Notes: generated by a model not told the origin, from the letters alone. A DNA stretch of 5,695 nt from Thermoplasmata archaeon M9B2D (GCA_002900555.1 MUGD01000128.1:1-5695); one strand, 5' to 3'. Positions 1 to 5,695 are shown, counted from the first letter of the stretch. Numbers and translations are program-made.

Positions 1-2
1 TT

Positions 3-137
3 CCCTCTGATGCTGACCTGGATTTGTTTCGTCATTTTGGGAGAATCCATCTCATCATTGGGGTATCGCCAGCTGGCAGGGTGTCATGGAAGGCGTACGA
101 CTACCGAGGAGAAGAAGTCTTATTGGAAATCGGGTAA
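3..137 (+). CDS. C-terminal end of a JAMM/MPN (Mov34/Jab1-type) metalloprotease-like protein, 5' truncated
   Basis: This frame is open from the left edge to a TAA at 135-137 and gives 44 residues. It starts PSDADLDLF and continues through a hydrophobic strand (RIHLIIGVSP) to W-K-A-Y-D and a terminal LLEIG. This matches the end of small archaeal JAMM proteins as I know them: Ser-x2-Asp closes the zinc motif H-x-H-x7-S-x2-D, and is followed by a 'DL-x-x-F...G-x-x-HLII' segment and a W-x-AYD strand. The visible S-D-A-D would supply the zinc-ligand Asp, so the missing HxH should lie just left of the window. Family members remove ubiquitin-like (SAMP) modifiers or are uncharacterised peptidases; activity cannot be judged here. 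The other two forward frames lack this pattern. The stop codon overlaps the next gene's promoter, so the downstream genes probably start a separate transcript. Confidence 0.7.
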   Translation, partial: PSDADLDLFRHFGRIHLIIGVSPAGRVSWKAYDYRGEEVLLEIG

Positions 138-152
138 AAAAGATTTTTATAT
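135..152 (+). promoter_or_regulatory. Archaeal promoter (BRE plus TATA box) for the membrane-protein pair
   Basis: A purine-rich BRE-like stretch (TAAAAAAGA, 135-143) leads directly into a T/A box (TTTTTATAT, 144-152). The box centre is about 33 nt before the ATG at 181. With archaeal TATA-to-start spacing of about 25 nt, transcription would start near 172-176, giving a leader of only a few nt. Nearly the same element precedes PEP synthase (4066-4082). Confidence 0.6.
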
Positions 153-180
153 CCTTAGATGACTACCATTCTGGAGTGAG

Positions 181-1251
181 ATGGCGAGCGTACCGTTGAC
201 GATTGATGCATTCATAGGAGCAGCGCTTGGGCCAATTATCGGCGTTGGTATTTTTTGGTTTTTGCAGCTTCTCTTCATTGAGACACAAAAACGTTTATTG
301 TCAAAATTACGTCGCCGTCATGAAGCGTTCTGCCGGTTCACCAATTTTATCGGCATCTTGTTTCAAACGATTTGCCATGCGCTTGGTTATACGGTCACGC
401 GAAGTGGTATCGCATCGTTTCAGGTGACGGTGAACTATGGAAAGGTTGAACCAAAGAAAGAAAAAACAGGGATTTTTGAATGGATAGTACATTCATTTCT
501 GTTATTTGGTCCTTTTTTTATTCCTGCAGCGCTTGTGTTGCTTGCGAGTTATTTTGTCATCGGCTCTGGGTTTGTCTTTCAGACACCGGTTGAGTTCACC
601 TTCATGGAATCGGTAACTGGGTTTGGTGGTAGCCTGTCGTCATTTGCCAATGCCTTTGGCACATTTCTTGTCACCATCGATTTGTTCAATCCGATTCATA
701 TTGGATTTTTGTTTGTGTTATTGTTTTTTGGACTGGGCATACGACCTAGTTATATTGGTGAAGAGCGAAAAGAGAAAATCGATATGTTCCACGACCTTAT
801 CCGCATAAAAGACCATCTGATAAAAAAACCCTTCTACATTCTTGTAATCTTTGTTATTTTCTATGTATTTTACTTATTGTCTTTATTTCTTAATCCCGTG
901 GTGTATGTGGCGGTTGTTACTGTCTTTGGATGGATGTCTCTGACTGCGATTATCGCGCTTCTTTTAACGTATTTAGTCATCTTACTTATCAGGGCGACAG
1001 ATGAAATCCAACACATATGGAAAACGATTCCGTTCATCACTCTAATCTCTTCGTACGTGCTGGTAAGAGTCTTGTTTTTCTTCTACCCCGTGGACAATGT
1101 CGAGTCTCTCTCGATCCTGGGAATGATAGGAGCAACGGCGATCATAACCATCCTGTTGATAAAATATAAGAGGACCAATAGATTTAAAACTACAACAAAG
1201 ATGAAGCATGTGAGGGTTGCGGATGGAACGAAAGGAACTTCTAAAAAATGA
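181..1251 (+). CDS. Polytopic membrane protein of unknown function, possibly a degenerate M50-like metalloprotease
   Basis: The predicted protein has 356 residues and no function I can name with confidence. Hydrophobic segments lie at about residues 10-33, 101-128, 170-187, 217-240, 242-270, 284-302 and 309-328, with weaker ones at 52-68 and 150-167, so roughly 7-9 membrane passes. A basic stretch at 37-48 and a Lys/Arg-rich tail after 328 suggest cytoplasmic faces. One archaeal family of polytopic M50-like proteases has HExxH followed by 'ALG', a Gly-Pro-rich membrane segment, then a Pro-Ser turn. Here the order is echoed by QTICH-ALGY (62-70), GPFFIP (110-115) and RPS (188-190), but the His-Glu of HExxH is replaced by Gln-Thr. 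A protease is therefore unlikely to be active, and the family link is inference. The ATG at 181 is the only good start; GGAG at 173-176 is close to it. The 3' end overlaps the next gene by 29 nt, implying co-translation. Confidence 0.85.
   Translation: MASVPLTIDAFIGAALGPIIGVGIFWFLQLLFIETQKRLLSKLRRRHEAFCRFTNFIGILFQTICHALGYTVTRSGIASFQVTVNYGKVEPKKEKTGIFEWIVHSFLLFGPFFIPAALVLLASYFVIGSGFVFQTPVEFTFMESVTGFGGSLSSFANAFGTFLVTIDLFNPIHIGFLFVLLFFGLGIRPSYIGEERKEKIDMFHDLIRIKDHLIKKPFYILVIFVIFYVFYLLSLFLNPVVYVAVVTVFGWMSLTAIIALLLTYLVILLIRATDEIQHIWKTIPFITLISSYVLVRVLFFFYPVDNVESLSILGMIGATAIITILLIKYKRTNRFKTTTKMKHVRVADGTKGTSKK
1212..1216 (+). promoter_or_regulatory. Shine-Dalgarno site that fixes the start of the PH-domain gene
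   Basis: GAGGG at 1212-1216 lies six nt before the ATG at 1223. This favours that ATG over the in-frame TTG at 1217, which would directly abut the site. It lies inside the upstream reading frame, as expected for coupled genes. The ATG at 1248, which overlaps the upstream TGA as ATGA, is in another frame and is not the start. Confidence 0.6.
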
Positions 1252-2341
1252 ACAGATTGAGCGGATGCTATCACCTCATCCTTTGTCGTTTATGAAATTA
1301 CAAGCGCTCTGCATCTTTGTCATTGTGTGGGGGTTCCTGGTGTGGTGGTTGACGAGCGTCTCCTCGTATTCTAATATGTTCGAAGGCAATCCCTGGTATC
1401 CACTTATCCTTTGGGGGCTTGTCCTGCTGCTTATTGGTGTTGTTGCTTCACTTGTTGCGATACAATGGACTATTTTTTTCTTATATCTTGGAGTCTTTGC
1501 TGGTGGCCTCGGCTTACTTTTCTGGCAGCAGTGGGAGGATGTCTCTGAATTATTTTTACTTGTGTACTCGATTGCTGTTTCCATAGGAGGGTTCTTGATT
1601 GTTGAATTATATCGTCGGTCCCATAAGTATATCATAACGAATCTCCGAATTATCTTCAAAGGAGGTTTGTTTACGAAACGTGAGCGGACAATCCGGTATG
1701 ATAAAGTCGCTGATATTGATGCGAAACAAGGAATCCTTGGGCAGATTTTTGGGTTTGGGACTATTATCCCTGTGAGTCAGTCAGGGTTTGGTCTTGGCAG
1801 TGATAAAACCATGGCAGCGGGTGGGCTTGCTGTTGGATCGAAAAAAGCAAAACTATTTGGGTTTGCTGGTGGAGGAAAAGAAGTCCAGACACCCATTGCT
1901 AGAAGTTACTACGAGCTACATGGTGTGTATCCGTATAAGGACATAAAACATCTTGTTGAGGACATGGTGCAAAGCCATGTTCCGACGCAGTATCAGAAAG
2001 AACAAGTGGAGTTTCAAAAACAACAGGTGGACATTCAGACGCAAATGAGGGATCTTCTGCACAAACAGATCATCGGTAAGCCGCGAAGGAAAGCAATGAA
2101 ACAAACAATCGAAGAAGAAGAGGAACCTGAGGATGAGGAAGAACAAGAGGAGGATATGACGACGGTTACGACAAAGAAAACTGTCGCATATACGGATGCG
2201 TTTGCACCAGAGCAAGTGGATATCCAGCAGCAGATGAAGGATCTGTTGAAGAAACAAAAGACTATGAAAGCAGTCGAGCCAAAGAACGAGGAAATCGAAG
2301 AAGACGATGATGGAGGCGCCGGAAAACAAGACATGGCATAA
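1223..2341 (+). CDS. Membrane-anchored bacterial-type PH-domain (bPH2/YdbS-like) protein with acidic, repeat-bearing tail
   Basis: The protein has 372 residues from the ATG at 1223. Residues 27-47, 58-80, 82-101 and 108-128 are hydrophobic, giving four membrane helices. A bPH2-type PH-like domain follows: Y-I-I-T-N-L-R at 136-142, the G-G-L-F strand, the R-Y-D-K-V-A-D-I-D segment near 158-166, and Q-x-I-L-G-Q-I-F-G-F-G-T at 169-180. It is interrupted by a Gly-rich insert at about 188-218 and ends near 250. The tail is hydrophilic: a Gln-rich, probably helical segment (256-282), a Glu/Asp-rich linker (297-311), and a second copy of the Gln-rich motif (330-345). Such domains are usually cytoplasmic modules on membrane proteins, with mostly unknown ligands. 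The tail suggests binding or oligomerisation of a soluble partner. The overlap with the upstream membrane gene suggests that the two products work together, perhaps as a complex. The domain call is from motifs and the role is unknown. Confidence 0.88.
   Translation: MERKELLKNEQIERMLSPHPLSFMKLQALCIFVIVWGFLVWWLTSVSSYSNMFEGNPWYPLILWGLVLLLIGVVASLVAIQWTIFFLYLGVFAGGLGLLFWQQWEDVSELFLLVYSIAVSIGGFLIVELYRRSHKYIITNLRIIFKGGLFTKRERTIRYDKVADIDAKQGILGQIFGFGTIIPVSQSGFGLGSDKTMAAGGLAVGSKKAKLFGFAGGGKEVQTPIARSYYELHGVYPYKDIKHLVEDMVQSHVPTQYQKEQVEFQKQQVDIQTQMRDLLHKQIIGKPRRKAMKQTIEEEEEPEDEEEQEEDMTTVTTKKTVAYTDAFAPEQVDIQQQMKDLLKKQKTMKAVEPKNEEIEEDDDGGAGKQDMA
2021..2257 (+). repeat. Two copies of a 16-residue coding motif flanking an acidic linker
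   Basis: Residues 267-282 (QQVDIQTQMRDLLHKQ, nt 2021-2068) and 330-345 (EQVDIQQQMKDLLKKQ, nt 2210-2257) of the PH-domain protein agree at 12 of 16 positions, and three of the four differences are conservative or polar. The DNA copies have diverged at third positions, so the repeat looks old and kept at protein level. The spacer carries the Glu/Asp run. A half-copy (EQVEFQK, 260-266) precedes the first motif. Confidence 0.75.
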
Positions 2342-2353
2342 CGCAGGGATATC

Positions 2354-2361
2354 TTTATAAA
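2354..2361 (+). promoter_or_regulatory. TATA box for arginine decarboxylase
   Basis: TTTATAAA lies 12 nt after the stop of the PH-domain gene. Its centre is about 29-30 nt before the ATG at 2387, so transcription should start within a few nt of the start codon. There is no Shine-Dalgarno sequence before that ATG, as expected of a leaderless mRNA. The gene therefore probably has its own promoter despite the short 45-nt gap. Confidence 0.65.
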
Positions 2362-2386
2362 ATATGATGCTATTTATGAAGAACTG

Positions 2387-2938
2387 ATGGTACCAAAAAG
2401 AGTTTTTTTTACCAAAGGTGTAGGGAGACATAAACACGAGCTGCAATCCTTTGAGCTTGCGTTGCGTGACGCCGATATCGAACAATGCAACCTTGTGTAC
2501 GTCTCAAGCATTATACCGCCCAATTGCACAATCGTTTCAAAAGAAAAAGGCATCAAAGAGCTCAATGCCGGCGAGATTACCTATGTCGTCATGTCTCGAA
2601 ATTCGACCAATGAGCCAAATAGACTGATTGGGGCAGCGGTTGGAGTCGCGGTTCCAAAGGATCGGTCGAACTATGGGTATATCTCCGAGCATCATGCGTT
2701 TGGCATCATCAGCAAGAAACTTGAGGACTATACAGAGGATCTTGCAGCGACCATGCTTGCGACTACGCTTGGGTTAGAGTTCGATCCGGATAAGGCGTGG
2801 GATAAACGGAAACAGGAGTATAAGATGAGCAGGCAGATCGTCCGGACTCAGAGTGTCGCACAGACCGCGGAGGGGGATAAAAACGGATTGTGGACAACTG
2901 TTCTTGCTGCTGCGGTATTTATGGAAAATGACGGGTAA
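2387..2938 (+). CDS. pdaD: Pyruvoyl-dependent arginine decarboxylase proenzyme
   Basis: This 183-residue protein is a near-complete match in pattern to the PvlArgDC family (EC 4.1.1.19), which converts arginine to agmatine and CO2. Family proenzymes cleave themselves between two serines, turning the second into the pyruvoyl cofactor. The site is [11 protein letters not shown], with S40 and S41 (nt 2504-2509), giving a beta chain of 40 residues and an alpha chain of 143. N35 matches the conserved Asn (N47 in the Methanocaldococcus jannaschii enzyme) and E101 in YISEHH matches its catalytic Glu (E109). [10 protein letters not shown] and VAVPKD are further conserved blocks, so the enzyme should be active. 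In archaea agmatine feeds polyamine synthesis and the agmatidine modification of an isoleucine tRNA. The ATG at 2387 has no in-frame start upstream and fits a leaderless transcript. The neighbouring genes have no polyamine connection that I can see. Confidence 0.96.
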   Translation: MVPKRVFFTKGVGRHKHELQSFELALRDADIEQCNLVYVSSIIPPNCTIVSKEKGIKELNAGEITYVVMSRNSTNEPNRLIGAAVGVAVPKDRSNYGYISEHHAFGIISKKLEDYTEDLAATMLATTLGLEFDPDKAWDKRKQEYKMSRQIVRTQSVAQTAEGDKNGLWTTVLAAAVFMENDG

Positions 2939-2947
2939 ACATCCTGT

Positions 2948-2963
2948 CCTTCTTTGCTTTTTT
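2948..2963 (+). terminator. T-rich terminator after arginine decarboxylase
   Basis: A pyrimidine-rich run ending in six T (2958-2963) begins 10 nt after the stop codon. Archaeal RNA polymerase stops at such T tracts without needing a hairpin, and none is evident here. It would also limit read-through into the opposing gene. Confidence 0.45.
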
Positions 2964-2977
2964 CATCATTCCTTTCT

Positions 2978-2993
2978 AAAAAGAATTTTAAAG
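2978..2993 (-). terminator. Possible T-rich terminator for the minus-strand secreted-protein gene
   Basis: Read on the minus strand, this gives CTTTAAAATTCTTTTT, starting 6 nt after that gene's stop. The T5 tract is a weak archaeal terminator candidate. Read on the plus strand, the same bases resemble the window's BRE/TATA elements, so the function is ambiguous. Confidence 0.3.
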
Positions 2994-2998
2994 ACGCG

Positions 2999-3979
2999 TC
3001 AGACAATCTCTGATAGTATCAGGGCGTAGACTGCAATCCCAGCTAGCTTCTTGGGGCCAAAAGAAAAATACTGTTCAATCCACCATGATGCTTTCTCAGG
3101 GAACGGGGAGCTATAGTTCACTGGATAGATGTCATAGGATACGATGCCTGCATTATTGTGTTCTAAAGGAGTGGAGTAGGGATTTGCGATGTTTTGAAAG
3201 GGGTCGCACAGAGCGATAAAGCCGTTTGGATTTATGCCAGCAACCGCAACATAATGACCTAAAAATGTTGGAAAGAACACCGCGTTTGAATTATAGAAAA
3301 GAAAATTGATAATGATGCCGCTGTCATTATGAAGTTTTTCAACGATTTGGGAAAACGTTGGTTTTCGTACTGCCTCTATAGAATAGTGACTTTGTAGCCC
3401 CGCATCTTGAATGTACTGTCGAACTCCTTCTTCAAGATATTCAGGAAATGTTCCTGCAAAACCACGGATAAAAGGATATCGACAGAAATTGGTGTTACAA
3501 TACCAAGCAATCGTTTCAATAAGTTCCTTGGCACCACGTCCCTGTTTCCAGGGAGTTAGGATATCGTTTACGTTGTTGAAGTTATGATCATCTGATGTAG
3601 GCCCAGGGGTTGGAGACCCTACGGTAGTATAATCCCTGACAAGAGGATAGGCATCCACGCCATCACCAGGGAATCCACCGGGGTCTTCATGTTTTGAATC
3701 AAACCACCAGAAAATATCAGCGACGCAGGTTGGACCACAAAATGACCACAACCCTCCTACGAACCGCCATATCCCTTGTCTTGCCTTCCAGTTATCCTGC
3801 TGTTGATCGAAATCAGGCAGACCGTGCGGTGCATAATTCGGATAGGCGGGAAGGAAGTACCATCCCTCATCGTTCATCGTTTGAGGCGCTCTTAAAGAGA
3901 ATTCAGAAGGTACTGCTGGGACAGAAAAAAGGAAAAAGAGGACAAGCATCGAAACAAAACAACCTTTCTTTTTTATCAT
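2999..3979 (-). CDS. Secreted putative papain/C39-like cysteine peptidase
   Basis: The 326-residue product starts with a clear signal peptide: KKK at 3-5, a hydrophobic core at about 8-21, and a likely cleavage near residue 25 after VPS. No lipobox is seen. The mature protein begins with a PDFDQQQDNW block (55-64), followed by WSFCGPTCVADIFWWFDSK (78-96), a DDHNFNNVND region (130-139), and GHYVAVAGIN (241-250) leading to LCDPF (257-261). A Cys-Gly-Pro-Thr helix start, then Gly-His-Tyr strand, then Asp-Pro is the order of C39-like papain-fold peptidases, giving candidate catalytic C81, H242 and D259. I recall related 'CGP..WWFDSK' secreted proteins of unknown role in archaea and some bacteria. 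The usual oxyanion Gln about six residues before the Cys is absent (Gly75 there), so activity is uncertain. It would act outside the membrane. The gene stands alone, convergent with arginine decarboxylase and divergent from PEP synthase. A TAG lies three codons upstream of the ATG. Confidence 0.82.
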   Translation of the reverse strand: MIKKKGCFVSMLVLFFLFSVPAVPSEFSLRAPQTMNDEGWYFLPAYPNYAPHGLPDFDQQQDNWKARQGIWRFVGGLWSFCGPTCVADIFWWFDSKHEDPGGFPGDGVDAYPLVRDYTTVGSPTPGPTSDDHNFNNVNDILTPWKQGRGAKELIETIAWYCNTNFCRYPFIRGFAGTFPEYLEEGVRQYIQDAGLQSHYSIEAVRKPTFSQIVEKLHNDSGIIINFLFYNSNAVFFPTFLGHYVAVAGINPNGFIALCDPFQNIANPYSTPLEHNNAGIVSYDIYPVNYSSPFPEKASWWIEQYFSFGPKKLAGIAVYALILSEIV

Positions 3980-4012
3980 CTTTTCCCACTATTATATCAA
4001 TACGCCCTCCTT

Positions 4013-4020
4013 TATTTAAA
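4013..4020 (-). promoter_or_regulatory. TATA box for the secreted-protein gene
   Basis: On the minus strand this reads TTTAAATA. Its centre is about 37 nt before the ATG at 3979, so the transcript would start near 3990 with a leader of about 12 nt. A weak purine run (GGGAAAAG) lies just before the ATG. The box lies back to back with the PEP synthase promoter. Confidence 0.5.
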
Positions 4021-4041
4021 CATATCATCTATGACATAAAT

Positions 4042-4059
4042 CTGAGCGAACAGCCTCAG
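4042..4059. repeat. Short inverted repeat between divergent promoters
   Basis: CTGAG (4042-4046) and CTCAG (4055-4059) form perfect 5-bp arms around 8 nt. The repeat sits between the two opposed TATA boxes and could be an operator for a dimeric regulator. Arms this short also occur by chance. Confidence 0.25.
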
Positions 4060-4065
4060 TTTCGT

Positions 4066-4082
4066 TAAAAAGAATTTATATG
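4066..4082 (+). promoter_or_regulatory. Archaeal promoter (BRE plus TATA box) for PEP synthase
   Basis: TAAAAAGAA (BRE-like) runs into TTTATATG (4075-4082). Transcription would start near 4103-4106, which leaves a leader of about 20 nt before the ATG at 4124, enough for the Shine-Dalgarno site at 4109-4116. Confidence 0.65.
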
Positions 4083-4108
4083 TGAGTTTGTAATACCCCT
4101 TTTTTATG

Positions 4109-4116
4109 AAAGGAGA
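4109..4116 (+). promoter_or_regulatory. Shine-Dalgarno site that supports the PEP synthase start at 4124
   Basis: AAAGGAGA lies 7 nt before ATG 4124. An in-frame ATG at 4106 is also possible, since it sits where the transcript should start, and would add six residues; it would bury this site inside the coding region. Confidence 0.65.
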
Positions 4117-4123
4117 CCTTTCA

Positions 4124-5695
4124 ATGATGCAGGAGTTTGTAAAGTGGTTTGAAGATCTCACCATCGGTGACGTCCCTTCTGTTGGTGGGAAAAATGCCTC
4201 GCTTGGAGAAATGATTCGTAATCTGGGCTCGAAAGGAGTCCAAGTGCCTTCAGGGTTTGCCATTACTGCCTATGCCTATAAATATATGATTGAAAAGGCA
4301 GGGATAGACGTAAAAATAAAAGAAATCCTAAAGGGTCTGAACACCCACGATGTGACAGATCTTGCGGAACGAGGACAAAAAATTCGCACGCTTATCAAAA
4401 ACACCCCGATTCCGCCAGAGCTTGAAGAAGACATCCGACGACACTACCGGGAGATGGAGTTCCGCTATGGTGAAAATGTGGATGTTGCGGTACGCAGTAG
4501 TGCGACTGCCGAGGATTTGCCAGATGCTAGCTTCGCGGGACAGCAGGAAACCTATCTGAACGTCCGCGGGGAAAACGCACTTATAGAGAAAGTACGAGAT
4601 TGCTTTGCGTCGTTGTTTACAAACCGTGCGATCTCCTATCGTGTCGACAAGGGTTTTGACCATTTCTCAGTCTATCTTTCTGTCGGCGTCCAAAAGATGG
4701 TTCGCTCGGACCTCGCCTGCTCTGGTGTGATGTTCTCGATTGACACGGAAAGCGGGTTTACTAATGCGGTGTATATCACGGGCGCCTATGGTCTTGGGGA
4801 AAACGTGGTACAAGGTACCGTCAATCCAGATCAGTTCTACGTGTTCAAACCCACACTTATGAAGGGGTTTAAACCGATTCTGGAGAAGAAACTTGGTTCA
4901 AAAGAGAAACGCCTTGTCTACGGGACAACAGGGACAAAACAGACAAAGGTCAGTCCGGAAGACAAAGCGAAATTCGTTATTGATGACGATGAGCTGTTGA
5001 CTCTTGCCCGATGGGCGTGTATCATTGAGGATCATTATAAAAAACCAATGGATATCGAATGGGCGAAAGATGGTCAGACAAACGACCTGTTCATTGTTCA
5101 AGCCCGTCCGGAGACGGTTCATTCGCAAAAAGATCAGGCGACTATGAAAACCTATGTGCTTGATGAAAAAGGAACGCTTCTTGCCCAAGGCGAAGCAGTT
5201 GGCAGTAAAATCGGACAAGGCGAGGTTAACGTTATCGAGGAGGCTAAGGATATCAGTCAGTTCAAAAAAGGTCAGGTCCTGGTAACGGACATGACGGATC
5301 CTGACTGGGAACCTATCATGAAAATCGCTGGTGCAATTGTCACCAACCGCGGCGGACGGACCTGCCATGCTGCCATTATCTCACGGGAGCTTGGGATCCC
5401 TTGTGTTATTGGTACAGGAAACGGCACCTCGGTCATTAAAAACGACTCGCACATCACCGTGGATTGCTCGGAAGGAAGTGGACGTATTTACGAGGGTTTG
5501 CTAAAATACCATGTCGATGAGGTAAAACTGGACCAGCTACCTACAACAAAGACACAGATTATGATGAACGTCGGGGTGCCTGAGCAAGCATTCCAACAAG
5601 GGCAGATACCGAACAACGGCGTAGGCTTAGCACGGGAAGAATTCATTATCAACTCACACATCGGCATTCATCCCCTTGCATTACTTGAGTATAAA
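4124..5695 (+). CDS. ppsA: Phosphoenolpyruvate synthase, 3' truncated by the window edge
   Basis: 524 codons are open to the right edge, about two thirds of the usual near-800-residue enzyme (EC 2.7.9.2), which makes PEP, AMP and phosphate from pyruvate, ATP and water in gluconeogenesis. The order is standard. The N-terminal nucleotide-binding domain has GGKNASLGEM (21-30), VRSSATAEDLPDASFAGQQ (123-141) and a closing QARPET (326-331). The swivelling phosphohistidine domain has GGRTCHAA with catalytic H415 (nt 5366-5368), close to H421 of the E. coli enzyme. The C-terminal PEP/pyruvate barrel begins near 480 with NVGVP and GLAREEFI (R504). Missing to the right are the rest of the barrel and its catalytic Cys. 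The start at 4124 gives MMQEFVKWFEDL, which lines up without gaps with the MAYRFIKWFEEL-type start I recall for Pyrococcus. ATG 4106 is an alternative. The key motifs visible are intact, so it should be active. It is cytoplasmic and divergently transcribed from the secreted-protein gene. Confidence 0.96.
   Translation, partial: MMQEFVKWFEDLTIGDVPSVGGKNASLGEMIRNLGSKGVQVPSGFAITAYAYKYMIEKAGIDVKIKEILKGLNTHDVTDLAERGQKIRTLIKNTPIPPELEEDIRRHYREMEFRYGENVDVAVRSSATAEDLPDASFAGQQETYLNVRGENALIEKVRDCFASLFTNRAISYRVDKGFDHFSVYLSVGVQKMVRSDLACSGVMFSIDTESGFTNAVYITGAYGLGENVVQGTVNPDQFYVFKPTLMKGFKPILEKKLGSKEKRLVYGTTGTKQTKVSPEDKAKFVIDDDELLTLARWACIIEDHYKKPMDIEWAKDGQTNDLFIVQARPETVHSQKDQATMKTYVLDEKGTLLAQGEAVGSKIGQGEVNVIEEAKDISQFKKGQVLVTDMTDPDWEPIMKIAGAIVTNRGGRTCHAAIISRELGIPCVIGTGNGTSVIKNDSHITVDCSEGSGRIYEGLLKYHVDEVKLDQLPTTKTQIMMNVGVPEQAFQQGQIPNNGVGLAREEFIINSHIGIHPLALLEYK

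Noticed and set aside
1248..1251. ATGA stop-start overlap at the end of the first membrane gene
   Set aside because: The ATG is not in the frame of the PH-domain protein, so it is coincidental. The true start is the ATG at 1223.
2399..2410. T8 tract just inside arginine decarboxylase as a terminator
   Set aside because: It encodes conserved V-F-F residues at the N-terminus of the enzyme, so codon content explains it.
1916..2485. 189-codon open frame on the minus strand
   Set aside because: It lies opposite the acidic and Gln-rich tail of the PH-domain gene and the start of arginine decarboxylase. Its Leu/Phe/His-rich translation is what Glu/Lys/Gln codons give in reverse, and it has no recognisable motif.
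4005..4010. GGAGGG on the minus strand as a ribosome binding site for the secreted-protein gene
   Set aside because: It is 25 nt before the ATG, probably upstream of the transcript start, and the only nearby start codon (TTG) meets a stop after one more codon.
3694..4068. 124-codon open frame on the plus strand
   Set aside because: Most of it is antisense to the signal peptide and Cys motif of the secreted-protein gene and the remainder covers the promoter region. It has no start signals and a low-complexity translation.
4898..5368. 156-codon open frame on the minus strand
   Set aside because: It is the antisense shadow of PEP synthase, whose conserved motifs run through this stretch in the other direction.

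Overview
The window looks like archaeal chromosomal DNA. It carries a pyruvoyl-dependent arginine decarboxylase of the archaeal type, a PEP synthase whose N-terminus matches archaeal enzymes, and the tail of a small stand-alone JAMM/MPN protein. Each apparent transcription start is preceded by a TATA-like box about 28-38 nt upstream of the start codon. Some genes look leaderless (arginine decarboxylase) and others have a Shine-Dalgarno sequence (the PH-domain gene and PEP synthase). I cannot place it in a lineage; a euryarchaeal or related group is plausible.

Layout. Positions 3-137 hold the C-terminal 44 codons of a JAMM-fold metalloprotease-like protein. From 181 to 2341 there is a tightly coupled pair of membrane-protein genes on the + strand, overlapping by 29 nt. 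The first is a polytopic protein of unknown function that may be a degenerate M50-like metalloprotease. The second has four membrane segments, a bacterial-type PH domain and a long acidic tail with a duplicated 16-residue motif. Then comes arginine decarboxylase (2387-2938), apparently with its own promoter. A 60-nt convergent gap separates it from a minus-strand gene (2999-3979) for a secreted protein with a papain/C39-like Cys-His-Asp arrangement. A 144-nt divergent intergenic region (3980-4123) holds two back-to-back promoters. PEP synthase starts at 4124 and runs off the right edge after 524 codons.

How the genes relate. Arginine decarboxylase (agmatine for polyamines and tRNA modification) and PEP synthase (gluconeogenesis) are housekeeping genes with no evident link to each other or to the secreted protein. 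The only pair that looks like a functional unit is the overlapping membrane pair at 181-2341, and it is the best candidate here for something undescribed. No tRNA, rRNA, CRISPR array or mobile element was seen. No intergenic stretch exceeds 300 nt.
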